Of a stretch of 30,143 nt of DNA, positions 1 to 6,884 are shown one piece after another (the stretch's first letter is position 1; every line of letters begins with the position of its first letter). The stretch is from a virus. The stretch spans positions 1 to 30,143 of the IMG/VR virus record IMGVR_UViG_3300030109_003432; one strand, written 5' to 3'. A program made the translations under genes and the position numbers. The notes beneath the pieces were generated by a model. That model was not told where the DNA came from. It worked only from the letters and a program-made list of their open reading frames with translations, and ran no database searches.

Positions 1-1
1 T

Positions 2-253
2 GCGTCGAGCAGGGATGGTGGGGCGGGTTCTCCACAGATTACCATAACACCAACTGTAACGAAGATAGATGACCGAACCATATCAGTATCGGGTATATTC
101 GATACTAGCCAAACATCTTCACAAACAATCAAAGAATTGGTGCTTCACGGCGATACTGCATTGGATACGCCGGCTTACCGTGCGACATTCATGCCGATAG
201 ACAAAACCGCATACAATGAAGTTAGGGTCGATGTATTGATGGAGGTTAGATGA
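2..253 (+). CDS. 3' end of a virion structural (tail/baseplate-type) protein, partial
   Basis: An open frame enters from the left edge and ends in TGA at 251-253, giving the last 83 residues of a protein. The visible part is beta-rich and Thr/Ser-rich (for example TITPTVTKIDDRTISVSG) and ends VLMEVR. That composition fits a phage tail or baseplate component, but I recognise no specific family. Its stop overlaps the start of the tail-fibre-like gene (ATGATGG), so the two are translationally coupled and probably belong to one structural operon. This frame has no stop from base 2 onward. It could be another type of virion protein. Confidence 0.6.
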   Translation, partial: ASSRDGGAGSPQITITPTVTKIDDRTISVSGIFDTSQTSSQTIKELVLHGDTALDTPAYRATFMPIDKTAYNEVRVDVLMEVR

Positions 254-1341
254 TGGCGGGAATAGGTCAAGGACATGAAACCGCTTCTCGATCACATCAA
301 GAGGATGGATTACAAGATGCCGATATTCTTTCTAGTCCGACATTAACTAACTTCAATGAACGTGCTTTGCTTAACGGTGTAGTAGCCGCTTCATTGAATC
401 AGTATGACGATGCTAACCGCAATACAACTCAGACCGGCAACTGTGCGGTATCTGTGTCTAGCGGAGATACTGTGGTTGTTGCAGCAGGGACAGTCCTTCT
501 TGACGGGCTGCTACACAGTATATCTGCAATCAACATAGATATCACAGATACCGCTAATAACGCTAAATTTCCTAACAATAGTAACACCCTGCCTTCTCTA
601 ACAGGTGCTAACTATGAAAGAGTCTTGTTAGTCTATATTGACCCAACCGTTACAGGCAAAGTCGCTTGTGTATATGGCGACGAAGTAAATACCGCAACAG
701 GCGTGTATGCCCAATCCCCCTCCGCCCACCTTTCATCACAAACCATTGTATTAGCATCTGCTCGTCTATCATACAGTAGCGGCGTTACTATTGCAAAGAT
801 GAATGATAAGCGGGTATTCATTAGACCCGGCCCATACGCTTTGACCGCATTAGAAAATTCAAGCGGCACGGCAACTAGCCCTGCAAATAGCGGATTCATT
901 ACAGGAGTTACTGCTAGTGCGCCCGTCACAGACATGGGCTTTCTCTTTGCCCGTGATCCTGTCGGCTTAGGTTCATACCCTAACGGCAATGGTGAAACAC
1001 ATCTATTCTATCAATCAGACCAAAGAATAGACTTATTGGGTTCAGGTGGTGCATATCAAATTACACCAACTCACAGAACCTCAATTGTTACAGACACCTA
1101 TACCGGCTCAGAAAAGACAGTAACATTGGCTTATGCCCCTTTAGGCTCACAAGATGAGGCAAGCACAAAGTTAGTCGAAGCGGTGATATACAAAACCTCA
1201 ACACCTAGATTCATTGCTACTTTGATTCAAGGCTCAGATTTTACCATATCAGGTAAAGTCGTTACAGTAGCCGCTTCATTAGGATATACAGGAACGCCAA
1301 CTAATGTGCGTATTACCTATGTTCATGCCGGACACGCTTAA
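250..1341 (+). CDS. Tail fibre / adhesin-like virion protein
   Basis: This encodes about 363 residues that are rich in Ser, Thr, Gly, Ala and Asn with alternating hydrophobic residues, typical of beta-structured fibre proteins. Residues about 60-140 (VSSGDTVVVAAGTVLLDG, then ANYERVLLVYID) follow the pattern of phage tail-fibre or tail-collar base domains, in which a strand-rich 'amount/value' domain precedes the receptor-binding tip. A GGAGG Shine-Dalgarno sequence lies just upstream and serves either of two adjacent ATGs (250 or 253). It is the last plus-strand gene and ends 4 bases from the stop of the first minus-strand gene, so two transcription units converge here. A role in host recognition is inferred from composition and context, not from a recognised family. 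Confidence 0.55.
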   Translation: MMAGIGQGHETASRSHQEDGLQDADILSSPTLTNFNERALLNGVVAASLNQYDDANRNTTQTGNCAVSVSSGDTVVVAAGTVLLDGLLHSISAINIDITDTANNAKFPNNSNTLPSLTGANYERVLLVYIDPTVTGKVACVYGDEVNTATGVYAQSPSAHLSSQTIVLASARLSYSSGVTIAKMNDKRVFIRPGPYALTALENSSGTATSPANSGFITGVTASAPVTDMGFLFARDPVGLGSYPNGNGETHLFYQSDQRIDLLGSGGAYQITPTHRTSIVTDTYTGSEKTVTLAYAPLGSQDEASTKLVEAVIYKTSTPRFIATLIQGSDFTISGKVVTVAASLGYTGTPTNVRITYVHAGHA

Positions 1342-1345
1342 TCGC

Positions 1346-1852
1346 TCATCTTGATGTTTCTTTGCGGCTACCGCCCGCGCCTAACTGCCTACGCATCTTC
1401 GGCCTAACATTGCCTCTTGACTTCTGACGATTGTATATGCTTCGGGTTCTGCCTCTAGCGACCTTTCTCGATTTATTCCATGCACGGGCTTTGCCTTGAC
1501 GTTCAGCCCTGCCGCTTACTGTATTCTTAGAATAGCCACGAAATTTGCCCTTTTCTTCGGATTTACCGAAGTCCTCCAACTCCATCACCCCTTCATCACC
1601 CCATACCTCATCATCAGGCACACCCGTTCCATTACAGGACACACATTCCATCATGTGATACGAAGTATCTTTGTTGGCTAATTCTCTAGCGTGTGCAAAA
1701 GAAGTCGAGTCGTCAGTATTTCCACTACCGACGGTAACTAATTGTTGGCCCGTGCCTTCACAAGAAGGACATCGCCCCGCTTCATAGTGTGTAATTTCTT
1801 CTAATGTTCTCGGCATTTTGACGATAGCCCACGCTTGGTCGAATGCAGACAT
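1346..1852 (-). CDS. Small protein with DnaJ-type zinc motifs and N-terminal AFDQAW tag
   Basis: This encodes about 168 residues. The N-terminus reads MSAFDQAWAIVK, the same tag found on three nearby genes. Two CxxCxGxG motifs follow (CPSCEGTG and CVSCNGTG), the signature of the DnaJ/Hsp40 central zinc-finger domain. No J-domain HPD motif is present, so it is not a complete co-chaperone. The C-terminal third is strongly basic (Lys/Arg-rich, ending GGSRKETSR), which suggests nucleic-acid or virion association. I chose the ATG at 1852, which overlaps the TAA of the upstream gene (TAATG), instead of the longer start at 1864. A chaperone link to the thermosome further along is possible but speculative. 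Confidence 0.6.
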   Translation of the reverse strand: MSAFDQAWAIVKMPRTLEEITHYEAGRCPSCEGTGQQLVTVGSGNTDDSTSFAHARELANKDTSYHMMECVSCNGTGVPDDEVWGDEGVMELEDFGKSEEKGKFRGYSKNTVSGRAERQGKARAWNKSRKVARGRTRSIYNRQKSRGNVRPKMRRQLGAGGSRKETSR

Positions 1853-2472
1853 TAACAATTCCACCTTTTCAACGCTGCACCCTTCGGCGTTAATTTTCCT
1901 TCTTTGCTTGTTGGCCCTTTAACACCGGACATACGAGCGCAGAACGATTTACGCCTTTTTGCTTTCTTAGAACCCGGCTTAAGTGTCGATGGCTTTTCAG
2001 TCACAGGAGGCTTTAGATTAGAACCCTGCTCACGCTTAAATTTAGCACGGCCTTTAGCATTCAACCCACCTTTACGACTATGCTTGTTTGGATTGTAGCC
2101 GTGAAATGGCTTATCCTTTTTCTTCGCCTTAGTCAATAAGGCCTTAGACAATATGTTGCAGGTATCGCAATCGCACATTGCTGATTTTACCATTGTTGGT
2201 TTGCCTCCTACTCCTTGTGGTTTGCTTCTTTTCCTTCTAGTCGCCGCTTTCTTTTCCTTTGCACTCATGTTTTTTGTAGTCTTAGGTGTCTTATCGCTCA
2301 CTTTCTTTGAAGGTCGGCATTTAGGATATCCTTTGCTTGATGTTTTAGCGTCGCTTCTCCCGCACGGTGGGTGTTTTCCATCTTTGTCTTTTCTTGATAC
2401 ATCAACCCACTTCTCCTTGAACCATCTTCGTAAATCCTTAGAAATTAAATCAGTAATCGGGTTTTCAATCAT
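1852..2472 (-). CDS. Basic, lysine-rich phage-type protein (two fused modules)
   Basis: This encodes about 206 residues and is extremely basic. The N-terminal part contains WVDVSRKDKDGKHPPCGRSD and YPKCRPSKKVS, a pattern I recognise from small uncharacterised proteins of marine tailed viruses. The C-terminal part (KRRKSFCARMSGVKGPTSKE, ending ALKRWNC) matches a second such module that is often a separate protein in other phages. The two appear fused here, joined by a Lys/Pro-rich linker with a CDCDTC cluster. The function is unknown; DNA binding or condensation is plausible from charge. I placed the start at the ATG at 2472, behind a GGGGGGTAAAA sequence and overlapping the upstream stop, not at 2535. 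Confidence 0.7.
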   Translation of the reverse strand: MIENPITDLISKDLRRWFKEKWVDVSRKDKDGKHPPCGRSDAKTSSKGYPKCRPSKKVSDKTPKTTKNMSAKEKKAATRRKRSKPQGVGGKPTMVKSAMCDCDTCNILSKALLTKAKKKDKPFHGYNPNKHSRKGGLNAKGRAKFKREQGSNLKPPVTEKPSTLKPGSKKAKRRKSFCARMSGVKGPTSKEGKLTPKGAALKRWNC

Positions 2473-2686
2473 TTTTACCCCCCGCCCACGCATCACAAAT
2501 ATGATCTGCTCGGCAGGTGAAATCATACCATTCACAATAACCCGTCATTGGGTCATCTGTCTTTGAAGAATCCCACGCTTTACAATTACCGCAATTCTTA
2601 GAGCCGGATGCCTTTCTGTAATTAGGGGCATCCTTTTTGGCTTTCATTAGCGACCAAATATGATTGAATTCAGAATCGCTAATCAT
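2465..2686 (-). CDS. Cysteine-rich small protein
   Basis: This encodes about 73 residues. Six cysteines fall in the second half with the spacing CGNC...YCEWYDFTC...ICDAW, suggesting a metal-binding or iron-sulfur mini-domain. I recognise no family. The start at 2686 overlaps the stop of the upstream gene (ATGA), and its own end overlaps the start of the downstream basic protein, so it sits in a coupled chain. Confidence 0.6.
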   Translation of the reverse strand: MISDSEFNHIWSLMKAKKDAPNYRKASGSKNCGNCKAWDSSKTDDPMTGYCEWYDFTCRADHICDAWAGGKND

Positions 2687-3000
2687 TTCTTTTCCGCCTT
2701 GCCCTTCTTTTTCCAACCGCCGCCTTTGGACTTATACCACTTAGCAGCCCAACCGTTAGCATAGGCTGACGGATATACTTTGAATTTAGAACGGGCTTTT
2801 GATTTGGCTTGCGACCATAGGCTAGGGTTGGTTGGTTGATTTTCACCTTTGTATTCAGATTTTTCGACTTTGTTTTGCCTTTCGCAAATTTCGGAACAGT
2901 ATTCGCTATTCGGAGAGCCATGCGCTAAACCGCAGCCCTTACACTCGTCAATAGGAACTTCATTCTTTGCGATAGCCCAAGCCTTGTCAAATGCGGTCAT
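2683..3000 (-). CDS. AFDKAW-tagged small protein with a marine-phage basic module
   Basis: This encodes 105 residues. MTAFDKAWAIAK at the N-terminus is the shared tag of this cluster. It is followed by a cysteine cluster (CKGCGLAHGSPNSEYCSEIC) that looks zinc-binding, then a basic C-terminal module with KARSKFKVYPSAYANGWAAK and WYKSKGGGWKKKG. That last pattern is common in small uncharacterised proteins of marine tailed viruses. GAGAGG lies about 9 bases upstream of the ATG as Shine-Dalgarno. The protein seems modular: tag, zinc knuckle, basic tail. Confidence 0.75.
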   Translation of the reverse strand: MTAFDKAWAIAKNEVPIDECKGCGLAHGSPNSEYCSEICERQNKVEKSEYKGENQPTNPSLWSQAKSKARSKFKVYPSAYANGWAAKWYKSKGGGWKKKGKAEKK

Positions 3001-3185
3001 CTTAATTGCCTCTCATTTTCTTTACGATTGCGATTCATTTTTGCCCCGCAGCCTATACAATATGCCTTCCCGTCTTCTCCTTCGTAGTGCAACCCTTCGT
3101 AATTTCTTATGTTCGCCGTGCAACCTTCGCTTGCACATATACGGCTTTCTTTCACGACACCCCAAGCCTTGTCAAATGCGGTCAT
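2997..3185 (-). CDS. AFDKAW-tagged zinc-ribbon microprotein
   Basis: This encodes 62 residues: the MTAFDKAWGVVK tag followed by a compact domain with CASEGC and CIGC pairs, consistent with a four-cysteine zinc ribbon, then a basic tail. The start overlaps the upstream stop and the end overlaps the next start by four bases. The function is unknown; the tag suggests that it is targeted to the same partner as its neighbours. Confidence 0.7.
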   Translation of the reverse strand: MTAFDKAWGVVKESRICASEGCTANIRNYEGLHYEGEDGKAYCIGCGAKMNRNRKENERQLR

Positions 3186-3511
3186 CTGTAAGCCTCCGTA
3201 TATGCGGTCATCAAGTCTGTTCCATCAACGCCTAAAAGACGAGCGACGTTCCTTACTGCATCCATTATAGGATAATTATGATTTTTGACTAAATCATGCA
3301 CTTCATCAACATACATATGAGCGTTGCTTTTGTTTAGATTCTCTCGGTTTTTCTTATTTCTCGCTTGAATCTCAGCAATCTTAGCAGCCTCGCTTTCTTT
3401 AGCCCTTTTTGATGCGTTTTCATCCTGTCCGGTTGAAGGTGTGCTAGTGATTCTTTTCATTTCCTCAGAATCGGCTTTGGCTATGGCCCATGCTCTCGCA
3501 AATACGCCCAT
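3182..3511 (-). CDS. AFARAW-tagged helical protein
   Basis: This encodes 109 residues. The tag here is MGVFARAWAIAKAD. The middle is a charged, Ala/Glu/Lys/Asn-rich stretch that should form a helix or coiled coil (residues about 20-65). The C-terminal part (VDEVHDLVKNHNYPIMDAVRNVARLLG) looks helical and globular. There are no cysteines, unlike its tagged neighbours. The function is unknown. Confidence 0.65.
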   Translation of the reverse strand: MGVFARAWAIAKADSEEMKRITSTPSTGQDENASKRAKESEAAKIAEIQARNKKNRENLNKSNAHMYVDEVHDLVKNHNYPIMDAVRNVARLLGVDGTDLMTAYTEAYR

Positions 3512-3522
3512 GATATCAACTG

Positions 3523-3702
3523 CTAATCAATCGTTTTATTGATTTTCGGTTGAGTCTTACGCCAAACCGCTTCGCATAATGGGCATTCCCAAAGAAAAAT
3601 ACGTTCTCTTGAACCGGCATAAAAACCGTTTATTCGTATTGCTAAAACCCGTTTTGAACACGAAGGACAGTCCTGACTGACCTTATCTGTGTATTTCCTC
3701 AT
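3523..3702 (-). CDS. Zinc-ribbon microprotein
   Basis: This is a 59-residue frame starting at the ATG at 3702 and ending in TAG at 3523. The sequence has two CxxC pairs (CPSC near residue 12 and CPLC near residue 40) separated by a beta-strand-like segment, the layout of a classic zinc ribbon. It sits between the replication block and the tagged-protein cluster with only about 10 bases on either side, which supports it as a real gene. The function is unknown. Confidence 0.65.
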   Translation of the reverse strand: MRKYTDKVSQDCPSCSKRVLAIRINGFYAGSRERIFLWECPLCEAVWRKTQPKINKTID

Positions 3703-3711
3703 ACGGAGTCC

Positions 3712-4404
3712 TCATTCTTCTTCTAATGTAGTGTCCTCTATCGTGTCGGGTTTTCTATCTTGAGAATACTTTACTGATACTCTTTTTCCGGTGGCTTCAT
3801 CACGGAAATACAACTCTCCTTTGAGATTGATATTTGCAAAGACCTTTGCGATCACAACAGATTGATTTGCAATATTCCTCATAGTATTACGAAATAATCC
3901 CTTTCTCCAATCTGCAATCAATTTAATCGCAGGGCTGCTCAATAGAATGGTCTTGAGATTTACATTGTTATGTCTAGCCATGTTGGATAAGTCGTAACGT
4001 CGGGCGTGATTCCCATAATGTTCAGCCGATGCGTCGCTGAAAATCTTAAGTAAATCGTGGTGTTCCACGTCTAATTCGGGATACTTTTGTTTGAGCAATA
4101 CACCCCATGCCTTTGCTGAATTATAGCCGACCAAAGTGTATCCTTCTATGGAATTTAACCACGCCTCCAATGAATTTAATCCTTGATAATATACATCATA
4201 ACCCCATAGGTTGTCTTCGTATTCTTTTACCATATCCACGAATACATTGAATGAAATGCCGTCAAAGAATACGACCATTTCTAAATTCATTTCCTCAATA
4301 CTTCTCCATCCCTCAGACAGTAAAGAAGGATCTTCGGATACAAATACCGAAAACGATTGCACTTTATTTTCAGCCATCCAATTGTTCAATTTTCTTTTTT
4401 CCAT
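3712..4404 (-). CDS. Degenerate DnaQ/RNase H-fold exonuclease-like protein
   Basis: This encodes about 230 residues. The order of elements resembles predicted 3'-5' exonucleases of the DnaQ/YprB type: a strand at VVFFDGISFN where DxE motif I should be, LVGYNSAKAWG where the N-x-x-x-x-D motif should be, YDLSNMARHNN like the 'sLdala' helix, and a C-terminal LKGELYFRDEATGKRVSVK like the GxLxYRDxxTGKR ending of that family. The catalytic acids appear to be missing: the motif I glutamate, the motif II Asp (Gly in its place) and the last Asp (NQS). It may be a structural or inactive partner of the AAA+ protein just upstream. A GTG at 4410 overlapping the upstream TGA is an alternative start. The family call rests on pattern only. 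Confidence 0.45.
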   Translation of the reverse strand: MEKRKLNNWMAENKVQSFSVFVSEDPSLLSEGWRSIEEMNLEMVVFFDGISFNVFVDMVKEYEDNLWGYDVYYQGLNSLEAWLNSIEGYTLVGYNSAKAWGVLLKQKYPELDVEHHDLLKIFSDASAEHYGNHARRYDLSNMARHNNVNLKTILLSSPAIKLIADWRKGLFRNTMRNIANQSVVIAKVFANINLKGELYFRDEATGKRVSVKYSQDRKPDTIEDTTLEEE

Positions 4405-4406
4405 AT

Positions 4407-5858
4407 TCACACTTCAAAATACACAAAGGCAGTAACGCCTGTTTTAACGACCTTAACTATGTTATTGGAAATCAAATCATCTAATCTCCTTCTAGCGGTC
4501 TTTTGAGATACACCATGTAATTGCGAATAAACCTCCGTTAATTGGGATAGACGAACCACCTCTCTATTCGTTCTTTCATGTATCATACGATGACACTTAG
4601 CATACGAATCCCGCCATGCTTTAATTTGGCCTTGACGCTTCTTTGATTCCTTATGCCCCTCTTTTTCTTCTAGCCAAATTGTTAGATTGTGAAGGTTATC
4701 GTAAATAATCTCAGTAGCCATCATCACATGATCGCTAGTGATTTTCTTAGAACCCATTGTAGCAGCAATTAGGTTTGCAAATATCATTGTGTAATTCTCA
4801 ACATTCGGTAAAAAGGACATTGCCGTTTCTCTAATGTTTTCATTATTAATGCCCTTGATTAACTCGTAGTAGTCATCTGTCGCATTTAGCAAAGCAGCGT
4901 GATATGACGGCCCCGCTTCAAACAAATCGTAAGCGTGTTTGATAGCCAAATCCTCTTTCGCATCAGCGTCTAAAGCCTCGTAGTCTTCTAAACTGATATT
5001 TGCAGCCGTTAGCAACCTTTCTCTAATTGTATCTCTTGTTTCTAAAATGAATTTAGATAGTGTGTCGTATGTCCATACCTTATCAGGAACAGGAACATAA
5101 GCACCGGATAAACGATGTTCGCTAGTAGTCTGCCGTGTTTCGACGGATACTGAATTTTGATACAGGAATACACGTTGGAAAAACCCTTTCTCAAGGACAT
5201 GGCTCATTATGTCTTTTGGAGGAAAAGTAGTCATCCATAACGATACACCGGAGGGTGTTTTTACAGAACCCGATACTAAGTGCTTGACTAACACATTTGT
5301 TTCGCTGCCTAGTGCAGCCATAGCCTGTTGCAAATAGAGAATCTTATCGGAGAAGTGAGCCTTTGAATCATTCAGTAGCATAGATGCTTCATCAAATAGA
5401 AGTGTTTTGTAACCATTCAGCAAACCCGGAACTAACACATTGTCGAATTGACCTGTTGGTTTGCCGTTTTCATCGTGTAATGGTATCTTATCAAACGTGC
5501 CTATCAATCTAGCATCCGAACCTGCGCTGAATGATTCCACTTCTATTCCACACGCTCTCAGTAATTTAGCCGTGAATTCCCACGCAATCGATTTACCCGT
5601 TCTCGACTCTTGGATCCAATATACATGAAGGCGGCAATCAATCCACACTCCATGAATAGGGATACGGACATAAGGTGCTAACACTTGACCCAAGACAAAG
5701 AAATAGGATAGAAGACCTGCATACTCATTGAAGAAAGATACTGTGTTAAATCTCTCAATGTATTGTCGGATAAATTGACTACCCGAATAAGGCGCATTAA
5801 CGAGCGTGTAATCATTCCACTTTCTCGTAGTGCTATTACTTCTCATGTCTTCTAACAC
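4407..5858 (-). CDS. AAA+ ATPase with C-terminal winged helix, candidate replicative helicase
   Basis: This encodes 483 residues. A P-loop lies at residues about 82-90 (QESRTGKS, with Gln replacing the first Gly of the usual GxxxxGK[ST]), and Walker B is TLLFDEAS near 153-159. A later segment, GVSLWMTTFPPKDIMSHVLE, is followed by GFFQRVFLYQ, as expected for sensor and arginine-finger regions. The last ~55 residues (LSQLTEVYSQLHGVSQKTARRRLDDLIS) form a winged helix, as in MCM and several viral helicases. Position beside the primase and ERCC4 nuclease suggests the replicative helicase or an ATP-dependent loader. It begins with GTG behind GAGGTG (5-base spacer); an ATG 12 bases further in is the alternative. 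DUF3987-like ATPases are another possible relationship. Confidence 0.6.
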   Translation of the reverse strand: MLEDMRSNSTTRKWNDYTLVNAPYSGSQFIRQYIERFNTVSFFNEYAGLLSYFFVLGQVLAPYVRIPIHGVWIDCRLHVYWIQESRTGKSIAWEFTAKLLRACGIEVESFSAGSDARLIGTFDKIPLHDENGKPTGQFDNVLVPGLLNGYKTLLFDEASMLLNDSKAHFSDKILYLQQAMAALGSETNVLVKHLVSGSVKTPSGVSLWMTTFPPKDIMSHVLEKGFFQRVFLYQNSVSVETRQTTSEHRLSGAYVPVPDKVWTYDTLSKFILETRDTIRERLLTAANISLEDYEALDADAKEDLAIKHAYDLFEAGPSYHAALLNATDDYYELIKGINNENIRETAMSFLPNVENYTMIFANLIAATMGSKKITSDHVMMATEIIYDNLHNLTIWLEEKEGHKESKKRQGQIKAWRDSYAKCHRMIHERTNREVVRLSQLTEVYSQLHGVSQKTARRRLDDLISNNIVKVVKTGVTAFVYFEV

Positions 5859-5890
5859 TTCACCACCTCATTAGGAAAGCCTCGTATGCC

Positions 5891-5906
5891 TATACAGTAT
5901 ATGATT
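5891..5906 (-). promoter_or_regulatory. Candidate promoter of the helicase-like operon (TCATATAC box, TATAC-A-GTATA palindrome)
   Basis: The 50-base gap between the ERCC4 and AAA+ genes holds a perfect 5-1-5 palindrome TATACAGTATA (5891-5901). It overlaps an AT-rich box read on the minus strand as ATCATATACTG. TCATATAC also occurs at 18611-18618 ahead of another operon. A start site about 25 bases downstream would give a short leader containing the GAGGTG ribosome-binding site. Confidence 0.4.
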
Positions 5907-5908
5907 CC

Positions 5909-6613
5909 TCATGCTCTAGTCATTTTCATTCGTTCATCTGCAACGGCTTCTTCACTATTCAAACAAAGTGAAAGTCGCTTCGCTCGGATTTTGCCAACGC
6001 CTTCGACTGTCTGCAATTCATTTTCAGGTAAACCTGCTATTTCAGCAATAGAACCAAATCTTTCAAGAAGCCTTTTTGCTATGGCTTCACTACAACCTGC
6101 GGCTCGTAGTGTATCGATTCTCTTATCCTCGGATGCCGTCTTTCGCATCAAACGATATGTCGAAGATGAGCCTAAAGTGCCGTGCTTCTGAAATCGTTTG
6201 CAAATGTATCTAGCAGCAGATGATCGATCCGAGAAAATAATCACAGATATGTCGTAGTCTGTGGTAAATCGTGCTAAAGAACCTATGAATGAAGACCATG
6301 CTCGTTGAAAGGGTATCTTTCTGCCGCCCTTTCTAGCCTCGACTACATACTTATCCACAGTCCCCCAAACTAACAGAATCATGGTGTTGTAGTTATCATC
6401 CATGTTTTGCAATTGCCTTTCAAGATGGCCGGAATGTAAAGACCCCATGTAATCTTGAATGGATTTTGCTTCTATTCCCACACTACTGAATGCGTAATCT
6501 GTGATTAGATTCTCTCTTACTTGATAGAACAGGTTATTTTTATCGCAGTAAGATTTCACTAAATCCTCTAATCCCGACTTCTCCCTGTGATCGATGAATA
6601 GAACCTTAGTCAT
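5909..6613 (-). CDS. XPF/ERCC4-family structure-specific nuclease with HhH domain
   Basis: This encodes 234 residues. Residues 7-11 (IDHRE), D39 (ITDYAF) and E48-x-K50 (IEAKSIQDY) correspond to the ERCC4 nuclease active site, usually written GDxnERKx3D. The central region keeps the family pattern (TMILLVWG, FQRAWSSFIGSLARF). Residues about 165-215 form tandem helix-hairpin-helix motifs (LLERFGSIAEIAGLPENEL, VEGVGKIRAKRL) for DNA binding. This is the archaeal Hef/XPF or Mus81-like domain order, without a helicase domain. Such enzymes cut branched or flap DNA at forks, so a role in virus DNA repair, recombination or fork processing is likely. It overlaps the upstream small gene. Confidence 0.88.
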   Translation of the reverse strand: MTKVLFIDHREKSGLEDLVKSYCDKNNLFYQVRENLITDYAFSSVGIEAKSIQDYMGSLHSGHLERQLQNMDDNYNTMILLVWGTVDKYVVEARKGGRKIPFQRAWSSFIGSLARFTTDYDISVIIFSDRSSAARYICKRFQKHGTLGSSSTYRLMRKTASEDKRIDTLRAAGCSEAIAKRLLERFGSIAEIAGLPENELQTVEGVGKIRAKRLSLCLNSEEAVADERMKMTRA

Positions 6614-6884
6614 CCTTCAATCCCTCCGTAGCCTCTCCATACAAATGCGCTCGATTTAGCAAATCAGTTATCATTTCTCCAAATTGAACATCTGATGTTA
6701 TTGCAACTACATTCTTTTCATTTTGTAGTATCTCAATGAATCCGGTTACGTTGTTAATTCTGTAACCCCACGGTAAAAATTCCATAGCATTTTTCCTTTC
6801 TTCATCGCCCATATCATCTAACGATTTCAGCAATTCCTGTGCTTTCTTTCTTCTAATTTCGTCAATATCATCGTCTTTACTCAT
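6606..6884 (-). CDS. Small acidic protein of the replication operon
   Basis: This encodes about 92 residues from the ATG at 6884, which follows GGTGGTG and overlaps the end of the primase gene. The sequence begins MSKDDDIDEIRRKKAQELLKS, an acidic helical N-terminus. A short beta-rich segment follows (WGYRINNVTGFIEILQNEKN, then VVAITSD). I recognise no family. Being locked between primase and nuclease by overlaps on both sides, it may be an accessory of one of them. Confidence 0.6.
   Translation of the reverse strand: MSKDDDIDEIRRKKAQELLKSLDDMGDEERKNAMEFLPWGYRINNVTGFIEILQNEKNVVAITSDVQFGEMITDLLNRAHLYGEATEGLKDD

Noticed and set aside
1346-1852. Complete DnaJ co-chaperone for the thermosome
   Set aside because: Only two CxxCxGxG repeats and no J domain; zinc motifs alone do not make a DnaJ.
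2153-2566. Plus-strand frame of 137 residues opposite the basic protein
   Set aside because: It is the complement of a Lys-rich gene, giving a Phe/Leu/Ser-rich artefact. The minus-strand frames are coupled and show known modules.
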